A stretch of DNA of 64,000 nucleotides from Sander lucioperca. Its lineage: Eukaryota; Chordata; Actinopteri; Perciformes; Percidae. The number at the start of each line of letters is the position of its first letter. The stretch's first letter is position 1. The DNA lies in assembly GCF_008315115.2 (NCBI RefSeq), contig NC_050175.1, forward strand, positions 35,645,301 to 35,709,300, read 5' to 3'. The position numbers were made by a program, and so were the translations under genes. Below are positions 22,026 to 33,047 of this stretch, piece after piece. The notes under the pieces are model-generated. The model had not been told where the DNA came from. It saw nothing but the letters and a program-made list of their open reading frames with translations, and made no database searches.

Positions 22026-24593
22026 GAGCTAGAGGCGGAGGACTGGTTTAAGACGCTGTCCATTGAGTGCCTGGGCACACGGCTCAATGACATCAGCATG
22101 GGAGAGCCGGATCTCCTGGCTGCTGGAGTGCAGTGTGAACACACAGGTCATTTCCACACAGATACACAAAATCACACACGCACAGTAAAAGTTTCCATCT
22201 CAACAGGGAAGTTTAAGGTTCTACTGCCAACATGGCAGATCCGGGGTTTAATTTAGCTCAGATTGGCTCTCCTTCAAACACAACTGATAGTGTTGGTGGG
22301 GGTGGGAAGTCAGTGAGGGATCACATCCTTATTGCTGCTCCTGAAGCTCAATGCTGGCAGGTGAAACGAAGCACCATGTGTAACAGAGGAGAGATCTGTC
22401 TGTCTACGTCCTCGCATGGTCAAACGGAGATAGCAGTGAACCGCAGTGTGATCGGACATTCCATGAAAAATTTTCGAAATGACGACGTGTTCTTAATGCA
22501 ACTTTTGAAATAATAATTTGACTTGCTTTAAAGGTCCCATATTGTAAAAGGTGAGATTTACATGTCTTTTTTGATTATAAAGCAAGTTGAGATGCTATTT
22601 AAGTACTGTTAAAGTGTCAAAATGCTCAGTCCACAGAGAAATGCCCGGAAACACTGACCAATCAGAGCAGACTTGGATTTTTCAGGAGGGATTTTTTAAA
22701 GAGACAGGTGCTAAAACGAAGCGTTTCAGACAGAGGGGGAATACAGGTTTATTCAGACGGACAATATGAGCAAAAATAAGAGTTTTTTTTTAATAATAAA
22801 GCATGTAAAGATATTCTAGTAGAAACCCAAAATACAATTATAAACCTAAAAATGAGCATGATAGGGGACCTTTAAACATTTTCTGGAAGCTATGGTCTTT
22901 TTAATTTTTTACATACTGTATTTTATATCCTCTAAATTGCATATACACTAGAAGGTTTCTGTCATCGTCTTTTGAAACTTGTTTGTTGGGTTTTCTGTCC
23001 ATATTTAAAGCTGGATGGGTGTTTTTTTTTTAAATGTTAGTACATTTGAGGATAACAGGAGGGTTAAATTATATTTACATGTGTCTTTTTTATATTTTGG
23101 CCTTGTTGTTGAAATGTGATCTACAATACAAATAATCGTGGCTTGCTGTGCCTTAAAAAACAGCTCTGGTCTTAGATACCTATTTAACTTAAAATATGGT
23201 CAGAAAAAAACCTCAGCAACATGTTTCGCCTTTTAAGAAAGACTGCTGAATGAAAGAAAGCCAACCCAGGACTAGAGATGGTCTGATACCATTTTTTCCT
23301 TCCCGATACCGATTCCGATACCTGAAGCGGGAGTCCTGCAGTACAGGAGTCAATTTCACTGTTGGGCGGGAGCGGGACGGAGCCGGAGATTAAATAAAAA
23401 AAATGACGCTGCAATGCGGTGAGTGCGCCCAAAGATTGCGAGGCATTTCGTTTTAGAAAAGAGAACCACTTACAACTCACAATACGTTTGTTGATTGGCT
23501 ACTGCTAGCCGCAGACAGCGATTCTTCTTACCTACCCTAAATGGATAAATGTGTGTTTTCAGTGTGAAAAGATCTCCGTTAGGAATTACGCAATGGGAGC
23601 GACAATTGATTCCCGTGTCACCCTCTACCGAGTACAGATCCGATACCAGTATGGATGTGAAAGGATTTCTATCATTGTTATACGGTCTGGCTTGGGTTAA
23701 ACCTTTTGTGAAACATAAACAAACACAAACAATGAATGCCATAGAACTTTATTTCATTATCCAGTTTGACAGTCAGTCATAACGGAAAAAAAACATAAAT
23801 AAAAAAAGTAGATTTTCCTCAGGGCTAAATTACGTGGTATCGGATCGGTGCACAAACTCCAGTACTTACCGATACCAGCATTTTAGGCGGTATCGGAGGC
23901 TTTTCCAATACTGGGAACGGTATCGGAACATCTCTACCCAGAACAGAGCTGACCTGTGGGGCAGGACGTCTGCTCTCTGTTAACGCTCGATGCTGGTGAA
24001 ATCCCTGAAGCAACTCAAACTGCACTGTCGATGACGTCGTTCCTGTCATCCCTCGGTCTCCTCAGAGCGCTTCAACGTGTTCCTCCTCCCCTGTCCCAAC
24101 CTGGACATCTACGGGGAGTGCATGATGCAGATCACCCACGAGAACATTTACCTGTGGGACATTCACAACCCTCGCACCAAGCTGGTCACCTGGCCACTCT
24201 GCTCCCTGCGGCGCTACGGACGGGACGCCACCCGCTTCACCTTCGAAGCCGGCCGGTGAGTCCAGGAGTGGGATGGCTGGGGGAGGGAGGGAGAGGGGAT
24301 GTTTGATCGCTGACTGTCCCCTGGATTTTAAATCCCTTTTTTTTTTTTTTTTTAGCCAAGTAGCCCCTGAACAGCGCAAAACATTTTGGGTAGAAAAAAC
24401 GTAGGTACCCCCTGCAATACACCAAAGTACTAGTACCGCCATTTGAGAAATACTGACATGCATCATAGGTTGCCACACACATACAGGGACAACACATCCT
24501 TTGTTATAGAAGTGTGTATTTCAGATGAAGTGTTCAAACATTTATTACAACTCACTGACTTGTCAGTCCTCTTACAGTCAGTCCAAGGATACC

Positions 24594-24649
<56 letters not shown>

Positions 24650-24716
24650 GATTGATTGAATAGATTAGACAATGAATCAATGCTGGGTCAGACCTCCTTA
24701 TCTCTTCCTCTTTGAT

Positions 24717-24762
<46 letters not shown>

Positions 24763-27700
24763 TGCAAGAGAGCCCTCTGTCTGTGGGCATGTTGCACTGC
24801 ATCACTCCCAAAGTCTCGTTTGTAATTTATTAATTTACAGCTAGTTTACAGCCATTTGTTTTCCTAACAACATTGTTAACATGTATTACTAGCATCACAA
24901 TGTGGACACACTAGTTAGTTTACTGATAATGGCTTGGGAATTGATGATCAGAGAGCCTTAGGACTCAATGCCAATCCCAACTACTAAAGTGTGAGGTCAT
25001 CTGTGAAAGGGCACCGAGTGTGTGCAGAGGTGCACTTTGTTATTATATTATTATGTCATTTACATGTTACAGGCTGTGTGCAAAAGAGTTGGATCAAGTG
25101 GAATATGAATTGTGGGCTTTGCAAACAAGCCAGGAGTTTAAATCATAAATCATAAATCATATGGCTGACAGGTAACTCAATCATTGGACAGTTTTGGTGA
25201 TGCCATGCTGCATCGTCACTGCCTCATGCTCCCACATGGGGAAATCAAATTGATTGGCGTGTGTATTTATGTCATCTGGTGTCACAAAGAGCTCTCAGTG
25301 ATTATTGATATGATTATTATTAGTTGAGCTCATTTTATGAATAATGACAAACATGTAGAAATAGGAGTAAGTGTGTGTGTATTTGTAGTGTGTGAAAGTG
25401 TCTTTTAGTATTGGAAAAAAAGCGCTTTAGTTATAAAATGCTTTATTATTATATCTCAAGTATAGTTACTGTGTGCTCTCTACATATGACTCATGTTTTA
25501 ATTGTTAAAATACACCAAGTAGGAGCTCAACACTCCTGTGTTTAACTCCTTTATACTTTATGATGTATCGCCTCTCCTTCTCTGGTGGTCTCAGTCCGGT
25601 TGTTTGGTCAACGATTATCTGATTATGTTCTCCTGTAATATTACCGTACGAGATGTTTCTTTTTTTGTCCCGTTGTCCTGAAATACGAGACCCAATTCTT
25701 GACTAACTATGTTCATAAACAGGTATTTCTGAGCTCTTTGTGACAACAGATGACGTAAATACACACATCAGGTTCAGTAAAGTGCTGCATGACCTGCTGT
25801 CTATCAGTCAGTTGATTTCATTTCCCCATGTGGGCGCATGACGATTCAGGGGGACATCACCAAAACTGTCCGATTAACAAGTTATCTGTCAGTCCACTTG
25901 TGACTGACTTTATGTTAAAGCTATAGTGCGTAGTTTCTGTCGCCCCCATGAGGGTTTCAAAGTAATGACAACAACACTGTCCACATGATACAAGCCTTTC
26001 GTGATCGCACCTTTCCTCCATGCTGTTGCTAGTAGCCAAGGAGGACACGGAGGATTAAAAAAACATGATGGACTCTTCAGAAGAGGTCATTATCTTCACT
26101 CGAGTTTCTGCGTGCGAAAGTCGCCGGACGACACCATTTAGTAAACATAGCCATGCTGAGAAATACAGCGAGTACAGAGAGTTTTTTGGAGCTCATCGTC
26201 ATTTTTTAATTACTCATTTGGCAATGGCTTGAATATAACGGACGTTCAATAATATAAAAAAGTTACGCTGTAAAGCTTTAACTATGATTACAGCTAAGGC
26301 CTAGTCCACACATACTGTACAAGGGGATTTTTTAAAACTCAGCTTCTTCTCTGCTCTTTGGCCTTTGGTCCACACAGACTGTGTTTTAGGTCACTGAAAA
26401 CGGATCTTTTGGAAAACTCCTTTCAGGGTTATGACGTTCAGGAACTCTGTTTTAAGTGTTGAGTTTTTGCCTTGTAATGTCACTTGTGCATCATTGTCTC
26501 CCTTGTGAGGCGTCACAAATAAGGGCGACATTTTGTTGATTGGTGAGTGCGACCAAATATAAAACAGGACATTTCACATGTTTTGTACAGTTACTTACTC
26601 TTCCACTATATTTAGTAACAGAGGTGTCAGAATGATACAGCGCCAGGTAACCTTCCGATAATAGCTTGTTTTCAGGCTTCTGATTGACCAACATGGCTTT
26701 AGGGTTAGGGTAATATCGCCACCTGTTGGTTTGTCATGTACTTCACAGCGTTTCAGTTGTATTTTCACGTTCTCATTTGGACGGAGATTTTTTGTTTATA
26801 AAAGTGTTTGTGTGAACAGGATTGAGGCAGGGAAAAACAGGTATGTTTTCAAAAATACCCATGTATGAGGGGACTAGGACAGAAGGATACAATGTATCAT
26901 GTTTTTTCTCTGGTCTGGACCAAATGCACTCCAGTCAAGTGAACTAAATACTATTTGCATCGGAATTTTGGTAGGGACACTGGGTGGAACAGCTTTAAAA
27001 CTGTTGTTGTCAGAATGAAACAGCATTTAGATCAGAGGACACCAATTCACTCCCTGAAATCCCACATTGATTCATTTCTATTAGGTGTAGTAGGAGTACG
27101 AGCTCATTAAAGTATGTATGTAAGTACTGTAACATTCTCCATTATACTGTACTGGCCATTATGCCAGCCTGTGCTGTTTTGTACACTGAGTTGCTGTTAT
27201 GTGCAGGATGTGTGACAGCGGTGAAGGCCTCTACACCTTCCAGACCAGAGAGGGAGAGCAAATCTACCAGAGGGTTCACTCCTCCACGCTGGCTATCGCC
27301 GAGCAGCACAAGAAGGTCCTTCTGGAGATGGAGAAAAACAGCAGGGTGAGAGTCTGGCTTACATCCAGGGGCGTAGGGTTAGTTTCAACATTGGGGGGGG
27401 TGGGGACTCATTATAACCGGGGGTTCTGTCTGTGGGTCCTCCCCCAAACCCTTTTGAGCGTCAAACATATATTTACTGGTAAGAAGTAGGGCTGGATCCG
27501 AATATCCGACTATACGGATATTCATTTGTTGGGTAGGTATTAAATTTTCAATTGAATTGAATTGTCAACCCGTTTTCACTCCGAGTTCTCACTCCGAACT
27601 CGTAAAATACGGACATTTGGACAGTGACTGTCAGCGTCTGAAGCGACGATAAAAGCGTCCTTCAGCGTGTTTGTAGAACGCACCAGGGAGAGCAGCAGCT

Positions 27701-30700
27701 ACACGGGGTTTGAAGATGACGTAGCACTAAGAGCGACTACGGTAGCGAGTAGTATGAAAGGCCAAAATCTGCATAGGGAGGTTGATTGGGGTGGTGGATG
27801 GGTCAAACAACACAGGTCTTGCACCCAGGAGACGGGGGATCGTGTCCCGCGTGTCACGTTTCCTAAACCCAACCTTCTCTTTTCTTTCAACCGTCCTTCT
27901 TTTCCTAAACACAACCGCCCTGTTATTCTTTTCCTAAACCCAACCGTCCTTTCTTCTTTTCCAAAACCCAACCATCCGTTCTTCTTTTCCTAAACCCAAC
28001 AGTCCCATTCTTCATGCATGTCATGGAAACGTGAGCCCCATAAGCCCACCCACGAAGCGTTTAGATATGACGCTAAATGAGACTGTTAGCGTCAATAACA
28101 ATGACAAAGGCACCTGACCAAGCGTCCGTATTTTACGAGATGGGAGTGAGAATCTGTTGCAATTGTGGGATTTGATCATCGTGTTTTAGTTTGTTGCTGT
28201 AATAAAGTTCAGACAGATTAAACTTTTGGAGAAACGCAACCATAAAAAGCAGACCTAAGAAGGATATATACATGTTTCGAAGCCCCCTGAACTCTTGTAC
28301 CTCTTTTTAGGGAGTGGGTTGTCTTTCATATTTTTTGAGGGGGGACAAATCTCCCACTTCTAAATGTTGAGGGGGACATATCCCCTGCATCCCCCCTGAA
28401 ATCTACGCCTATGCTAACATCCGTACATCCAGCTTATGTTCACAAATATTTTGATTGAACTTTCCCAGGCCATGGAAATAACAAATTATAATTCTTAATT
28501 TAGGTGGTGTTCCCCTTGAAGTTTCTTGTGATAATGCAGTAGTTCAGTGGTAGAAGTACGCTAAAATCTCTGTAGACATTGTTAAAGGACAAATCCGGCG
28601 CAAAATCAACCTGGGGGTTAATACACGTGTACCGAGTCGACCGTTCTCTGGGATCTGTTTTCATGCTGATCGAACGTGACCACTTTTATCGCAAACCACT
28701 AATTAGCTTATAACGCTAGTTGTCGGGGCACAGGTAAAGTAAAAAGAAATCGCTATTTCTATACCACTAACAAGGCACAAAATACCATCACACTTCCACG
28801 GTAGCATAATGAGCGTCCCTACATGTAAACCGAAGCATTGAGAACTTTGTAAGTGTACAGACAGTTTATTAAAAAGATAGTTTATGAAAACAGTACCTTT
28901 CACGTATACATGCGGGCGCCATCTTGGGAAAACAGTCATGACCAGTCGAACGACGAACGGCGTGTAACCAGTAACCAGTAACATAGCTCAAGCACGGCGA
29001 GAGAGCCCCGACGACTAGCGTTATAAGCTAATTAGCGGTTTGCAATAAAACTGGTCACATTCGATTAGCATGAAAACATCCCAGAGAACGGTCGACTTTG
29101 TCACGTGTGTTATTAACCCCTAGGTTCATTTTGCGCCGGATTTGTCCTTTAATTGTGGTACTTGGTACTTGAATTGAAATCTACAGTGCTCTTTTTTTTA
29201 ATTCCTGAAGTTGTGTGTTGTGTTTATGTTTATGACTCCCAGTTGATGTCTGTGGGTTCAGAGCCTGGCTCCTACCCCTGCACCCCAACCGCCATCCTGC
29301 CCCGATCCGTCTACTGGCATCACATCACTGGAAACCAGACCGGCATGGATCCAGGTACTGGAAAGCCCCACACAGGGCAATTTCTATCTACTCTTTTTCT
29401 TATGGCATTATATTTTATACGACTCTATGTATAGTGCAGAAACATACCATCTAATTTCTCAGTCCATTTTTATTGTGCCTGTTCCGGATTTCCTGGCTCC
29501 AAACAAATCTGCTGGCACCAACATGGCTGAAGTAGAAGTTATACACACCAGAGTGTTAAGAGCAAACTTTGGTATTTTTCAACCTGGACCCTATTTTCCC
29601 ATGTTTTTGTGCTTAAAGCCCATGTTGCAGGGTTTATTTTCTAATGAATTTGCGCAATTTGCATGTTGGTAATAAACATTTAAACTGTTACCCAACAACA
29701 TCAAATACAATGGATATCACAAAACGGAATAAAATACGAAAAAGTAGTACTATTTTACAGCGGTTTGCAATGATTCTCTTTTCCCCCACAATGCATTGCA
29801 TTACGTCACGTTGGGGAGACTACAGAAGCCCCGTCTCTGTTCACTGTCTATGGTCTCGGTCTTAGTGATGGGACAACCGACTCTTTTACGCGAGTCGGTT
29901 CAACCGGACAGTCGTTGGTTGGCCTACCGAGTTTATAGATTCGGTCACCGGTTCGCGTGCTCTCGACGGCGGGCGGGGAGGCAGGAACCAAGACACCGCG
30001 GAAGATTTGAGCGGTTGCGGTTACATTCGGTCTCAACATACTATGTACACACTCATAATGACCGACACTAGACTCACGCGCTGGCAACGGTGCACGGTCT
30101 TCTCGTGACAGTCTAACTACCATGTAGCAACATTCACTTCTAACATTTAACTTAACATAACTACCAAGATAACATTACGTGTATTTGTATGTGATATAAT
30201 ACTTTCCCCTTGGTAATGTAGCCTATGAATTTCCATGAACACAATTCTAAAATGCACGAGACACAAAGGCTTCTGCTATCGGTTGATAACTCAAACTTGC
30301 CGAGAACCTAGACACCCGTTTGATTACATAGACTCATGCATTAGGCATGGTTATGGTCTCGTTCAGTAGCCTGGTGCGCCGTCTCCTGGTGACAGCCTAC
30401 CTACCATGTAACAAACATTTAACTTAACATAAGATAACATGACGTGTATTTGTATGTGATATCCATCAATAATGTAGCCTATGAATTTGGCGTAGACACC
30501 CGTTTGATTACATAGACTCATGCAGTACCCTCGGTTACGGTCCTTACGGTCTCGTTCAGTAGCCTGGTGCGCGGTCTCCTCGTGACAGCCTACCTACCAT
30601 GTAACAACATTCACTTCTCTAACATTTAACTTAACATAACTACCAAGATAACATGATGTGAATTTGTATGTGATGTACTTATTGTGATGGACATTGATAA

Positions 30701-33047
30701 TGTGTGAATTGCCATGAACACAATCATCTAAGATGCACCAGAAACAAGGCTTGGTTAATAACTCAAACTTGCCGAGAACCAAGACACTGCTTGATTACAT
30801 GACTCGTGCGGGCCGGCCGGTTGCACGGTTACATTCGGTCTCGTTCAGTAGCCTGGTGTGCGGTCTATGGGTCTAGGTCTAGGTAGCTCATTTCCTGATT
30901 GATTCTACCACCACTCCAGTGGAGGCGCTAATGAGCTAGATTACTACACACACAGTAGCAGAAGAATACCAGCTACACCATAGACTGTATATATTAATAT
31001 TATACAGTCTATGACACAACGGCACAAATGAGGTAAAAGAAAAAAACAGGAGTGAGTCGGTTCATTGACGTATGGCACTCGATTCGCTCGGTTCAGTGAC
31101 GCAAGTCGGGTTAATTAACCGGCTCTTCGGTCAGTTCGTCAACACTACTCGGTCTGTGCGACTGGTGTTGCAAAATATGGCTTTTGGTCTTGACCGAGTC
31201 CATGTGTCTTTATGTGTATAATAATATTGGAGGGAAAGTGAAACACAGCTTGGACGGGGATGCTGTTCGGCTTTTCACAAGTTTAGACAGCTAGCTACGC
31301 CGACGTTTGCTAACGTTAGCACAACAGCGTTAGCTAGACTGTGAGTTTCCTATATCTTCATCCACGTTGTCAACATAAGACATGTTGCGTTAGTGCTCCT
31401 TTTGTACCTTCATTTTATTGAATGAAATGTTAAGCTTCGCTCCTACGAGATGGGTAGAATTGCGTTAAAAAACCCACTAAACGACTAAAACAGCGAAAAC
31501 TGGCCTTTAACACTATTTGGAGACATTTTTAACAATGATATACATATGTCGAGTGCTTTATGTACCCGTTAATCAACAGTGGTGGTTAACCTGCAACATG
31601 GGCTTTAAGTGACTAATTGGGACAACAATGTTTTGTCAGTGGCAAAAACAGCACTTTTACTCAGTGTAAATTGTGCATAATTTCCCGATATGATTACATT
31701 GCAGCCCGTTTTTTGCAGCTACAGGGCCCTCGCTCAACACAATCAATCCATTTTTATTTGTCACATGAAATCGTACAAGGTACAATTCTGGTTAAATGTT
31801 ATGCCATAAGTTCCTTCAACCTGTTCACGATTCATCATAAACCTAGTCTCGCATGGAGTAACATCTGGCTACACCACACATACATTCTTTGCATTTCTTT
31901 AAACCAATCACAATCGTCTTGAGCGGCGCTAAGCTCCGACACAGCGACGGTAGCTCTGCAAAATAGTCTCGGGAAGGAACTTGTTTTGGTGGAACATTTG
32001 CTCCCCGCAAAACAAAACGCCACATACAATATTAAATGAAGTTAACGGTTCACACAACACAGTAACGTGAGCTAATTAAATTAGCTGCATACATGGTTAA
32101 ACCTCATTTGCCATTGCCAGTGTATCGCCATGTGTACTTCGTCCACAGCAATCCCACCAATCGGTCCCAAAACGTTACCCTGGAAATCCAGAGTTCTCGC
32201 GAGAGCACAATTTGAATTTGCTCAGCGAGTCACTCTGGCAATGAGTAATGATGCACATTACCCATGCCCTTGGAGCCGAGCTGCACCAATCACATCAATG
32301 TATCTGATATAGGCGGGCCAGAGGCGAGCTAAACTGATGACGACAGCGCTGCGACGTCAAAGTCCGGAATCAGTCAGTAAACATTGTTTGTAGTGCTATC
32401 CAATTGCGTCGAAGTCCGGAATCAGTCAGTAAACATTGGTCGTAGTGTTATTTTCAAATGCATGCTTGGTGCCGCCCCTCGAGTGGGGCCATTTTCATTA
32501 CTCATAGCCAGACCTTTAATCTTTCGGATTTGGGTCTGGATTTCCAGGCTACTAAAACGTCCCAGTTAGAGAAGAAGTGCTGTAAACATATTCTTTGTAA
32601 ATCTTTACAATTACAATACACTCTTGCCCAATGAATTTGGTTGGGGGGCAGTCTGGATCAATTTAAAAACTTGTTGTGCCCATTAGTCACATGGGAAAAT
32701 CAGGTCCAGGTTGAAAAATGCTTTCCCAAGAAGTACAGAGCTGGAGTCAGGCCCAGCTTAGCATAAAGAGTGGAAGCAGGGGGAAACAGCTAGCCTGGTG
32801 CTGTCCAAAGTGAAAAAAAAACATATCTAGCAGCACTTCTAATGACCACATTGTATGTTGTTTGTGCTACAGTAACAGCTGTGTTCCTGCTCTGTCTGTA
32901 GGTGATGCTGCAGAGGACGACCTGCTGTCCACCCGCCTGCCTCCGGACCGCCATGCCACGCTGCCCCTGGCAAACACACATGCACAGTCCCAGCCACACA
33001 TACCCACACACTCCCCGACACACTACCCCACCTACCCTGGACAGTGA
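19989..33047 (+). CDS. dok4: dok4, docking protein 4 (seven coding exons, 5' end missing)
   Basis: DOK4 is a membrane-proximal adaptor with an N-terminal PH domain and an IRS-type PTB domain that binds phosphotyrosine sites on receptors such as RET and insulin-type receptors. Joined exons 19989-20096, 20736-20850, 22027-22146, 24066-24255, 27207-27345, 29243-29354 and 32902-33047 give 930 nt, 309 residues plus a stop, with every junction in frame and GT-AG. Window residues 1-~90 are the PH core (IYRRCWLVFKKSSSKG, then VTEISNVK). Residues 116-~215 are the PTB domain (RFNVFLLPCPNLDIYGE, SLRRYGRDATRFTFEAGR). The KSSSKG, PDEKS and WDIHNP stretches fit DOK4 better than DOK5 or DOK6, from memory of the family. 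The first ~22 residues are absent, so the usual length (~326 in human) would be met with an upstream exon. The C-terminal tail is His/Pro/Thr-rich and unlike mammals. Confidence 0.93.
20097..20170 (+). repeat. (GT)n tract starting at the dok4 exon A donor
   Basis: About 20 GT units begin with the donor GT itself, followed by GTGC/GCGC alternation. Alternating purine-pyrimidine DNA of this kind can adopt Z-form. Confidence 0.95.
20736..20850 (+). CDS. dok4: dok4 coding exon B (PH domain)
   Basis: The 115-nt exon encodes VTEISNVKNITRLPRDTK through TFTCES and ends with one base of a split Glu codon. The acceptor is ACCTAG and the donor GTAACG. It continues the PH domain. Confidence 0.93.
20941..21006. 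repeat. (CT)n microsatellite in dok4 intron
   Basis: Almost pure CT for about 60 nt, followed by CAATTCAATTCAAAGGTGCT of a retroposon tail. Confidence 0.95.
21005..21960. mobile_element. Retroposon tails (CAATTCAATTCAAAG..CTTTATTGGCATG family), one split by a TTAA MITE
   Basis: One short copy lies at 21005-21060. A second begins CAATTTCAATTTAA at about 21085 and continues as AGAGCTTTATTGGCATGACC at 21555, after the MITE at 21098-21550 is removed. A coding part is not visible. Confidence 0.6.
21098..21550 (+). mobile_element. TTAA-flanked MITE with a small basic open frame
   Basis: Ends AAGGCACACTATGCAAG and CTGCATAGTATGCCTT, flanked by TTAA (21094-21097, 21551-21554). Related ends occur at 47547-47947. 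A 41-codon frame at 21328-21453 reads MAESTKKMTKARSEETRKRK and on to RVPLGQAFTRW before a stop. Confidence 0.8.
21977..22024. repeat. (CT)n acting as polypyrimidine tract of dok4 exon C
   Basis: A nearly pure CT repeat runs up to the CCAG acceptor. Confidence 0.95.
22027..22146 (+). CDS. dok4: dok4 coding exon C (end of PH domain and linker)
   Basis: The 120-nt exon encodes ELEAEDWFKTLSIECLGT through AAGVQCEHT. The acceptor follows an uninterrupted (CT)n tract of about 45 nt that acts as the polypyrimidine tract. The donor is GTCATT, weaker than the usual GTRAGT. Confidence 0.92.
22532..22871. mobile_element. TTAA-flanked MITE, AGGTCCCATAT family, copy 1
   Basis: Ends AGGTCCCATATTG and GGGGACCT with TTAA on both sides (22528-22531, 22872-22875). 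Relatives are at 53842-54293 and, by its left end, 63545. Confidence 0.8.
22876..23264. other. No gene recognised; dok4 intron
   Basis: AT-rich intronic sequence without recognised elements. Confidence 0.4.
23273..23936. mobile_element. hAT-like element (664 bp), 130 bp upstream of dok4 exon D
   Basis: Begins TAGAGATGGTCTGATACC and ends GGTATCGGAACATCTCTA. Flanks CCCAGGAC (23265-23272) and CCCAGAAC (23937-23944) form an 8-bp duplication with one change. Both ends repeat CCGATACC-type motifs. Confidence 0.8.
24066..24255 (+). CDS. dok4: dok4 coding exon D (first half of PTB domain)
   Basis: The 190-nt exon encodes ERFNVFLLPCPNLDIYGE through the Arg-rich stretch RRYGRDATRFTFEAG, where the phosphotyrosine-contacting arginines of IRS-type PTB domains lie. 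Donor GTGAGT. Part of this exon recurs as a degraded copy at 19166-19221. Confidence 0.95.
24595..24648. repeat. (CT)n microsatellite in dok4 intron
   Basis: Near-pure CT repeat. Confidence 0.9.
24722..24761. repeat. (TG)n microsatellite in dok4 intron
   Basis: About 20 TG units. Confidence 0.95.
25165..25892. repeat. Long imperfect inverted repeat in dok4 intron
   Basis: The left arm (25165-25298, starting CTGACAGGTAACTC and ending CACAAAGAGCTC) is the inverse complement of the right arm (25729-25892, starting GAGCTCTTTGTG and ending GTTATCTGTCAG), with gaps. A 430-bp AT-rich centre separates them. No flanking duplication was established. Confidence 0.75.
25919..26277. mobile_element. TTAA-flanked MITE, AGCTNTAGTG family, copy 1
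   Basis: Ends AGCTATAGTGCGTAG and TACGCTGTAAAGCT with TTAA on both sides. Copy 2 is at 36459-36741; both share ATGGACTCTTCAGAAGAGGT and neighbouring sequence. Confidence 0.8.
26282..27206. other. No gene recognised; dok4 intron
   Basis: Intronic DNA before exon E. A possible old transposon lies around 26290-26880, where GGCCTAGTCCACACA faces TGTATGAGGGGACTAGGAC, but it was not resolved. Confidence 0.35.
27207..27345 (+). CDS. dok4: dok4 coding exon E (second half of PTB domain)
   Basis: The 139-nt exon completes a split Arg codon and encodes MCDSGEGLYTFQTREGEQ through EMEKNSR. It includes the C-terminal PTB helix (LAIAEQHKKVLLEME). Acceptor GTGCAG, donor GTGAGA, phase 0 exit. Confidence 0.95.
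27566..28159. mobile_element. CAACCCG-ended DNA transposon, copy 1
   Basis: Begins CAACCCGTTTTCACTCCGAG and ends GGGAGTGAGAATCTGTTG. Copy 2 at 36846-37383 shares the ends and the interior GGTGGATGGGTCAAACA and CACCCAGGAGAC. Copy 2 is flanked by TTTATTT on both sides. No transposase frame is left. Confidence 0.7.
28586..29148. mobile_element. TTAA-flanked folded-back element, AGGACAAATCC family
   Basis: Ends AGGACAAATCCGGCGCAAAA and complement, with TTAA on both sides (28582-28585, 29149-29152). The arms pair over more than 100 bp (CTAATTAGCTTATAACGCTA recurs inverted). No coding frame. Confidence 0.85.
29243..29354 (+). CDS. dok4: dok4 coding exon F (post-PTB linker)
   Basis: The 112-nt exon encodes LMSVGSEPGSYPCTPTAI then LPRSVYWHHITGNQ, matching the conserved SYPCTPT..LPRSxYWHHITG block of DOK4. 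Acceptor CCCAG, donor GTACTG. Confidence 0.93.
29863..31147. mobile_element. hAT-like element with internal tandem repeats
   Basis: Begins TAGTGATGGGACAACCGA and ends CGTCAACACTA, with a perfect 8-bp duplication CTCGGTCT (29855-29862, 31148-31155). Inside, a unit containing TCGTTCAGTAGCCTGGTG and AACATTTAACTTAACATAA is present about three times (30100-30330, 30350-30530, 30545-30860). It lies in the last dok4 intron. Confidence 0.85.
30979..31013. repeat. 35-bp CATAGACTGT palindrome inside the hAT-like element
   Basis: CATAGACTGTATATATTAAT leads directly into its inverse ending ACAGTCTATG. Another minimal palindrome is at 39786-39812 and a full element with these ends is at 40053-40545. Confidence 0.8.
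31156..31849. other. No gene recognised; dok4 intron
   Basis: Intronic DNA with CTAGCTACGCCGACG and GCTAACGTTAGC motifs. Nothing further identified. Confidence 0.35.
31850..32050. repeat. Interspersed repeat related to 4930-5633, with empty site
   Basis: Shares GGCTACACCACACA, CAATCACAATCGTCTTG and CAAAACGCCACATACA with 4975-5390. It lacks the 197-bp insertion present at 5164-5360. Confidence 0.8.
32176..32552. mobile_element. TAGCCTGG-family MITE (377 bp)
   Basis: Ends TACCCTGGAAATCCAGA and TCTGGATTTCCAGGCTAC. Flanks CAAAACGT (32168-32175) and TAAAACGT (32553-32560) differ at one base. Its ends match those of the 1.2 kb element at 16488-17722. Confidence 0.75.
32902..33047 (+). CDS. dok4: dok4 last coding exon G with stop
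   Basis: The exon encodes GDAAEDDLLSTRLPPDRHAT followed by a His/Pro/Thr-rich tail ending HYPTYPGQ, then TGA at 33045-33047. The start of the exon resembles other DOK4 proteins only weakly. The tail is written in CA-rich DNA that continues as CA repeats past the stop. Confidence 0.85.

Noticed and set aside
19989..33047. Assignment to dok5 or dok6 instead of dok4
   Set aside because: The KSSSKGPRRLEKYPDEKS, TEISNV and WDIHNP stretches and the SYPCTPT linker follow DOK4; DOK5/6 differ at these places.
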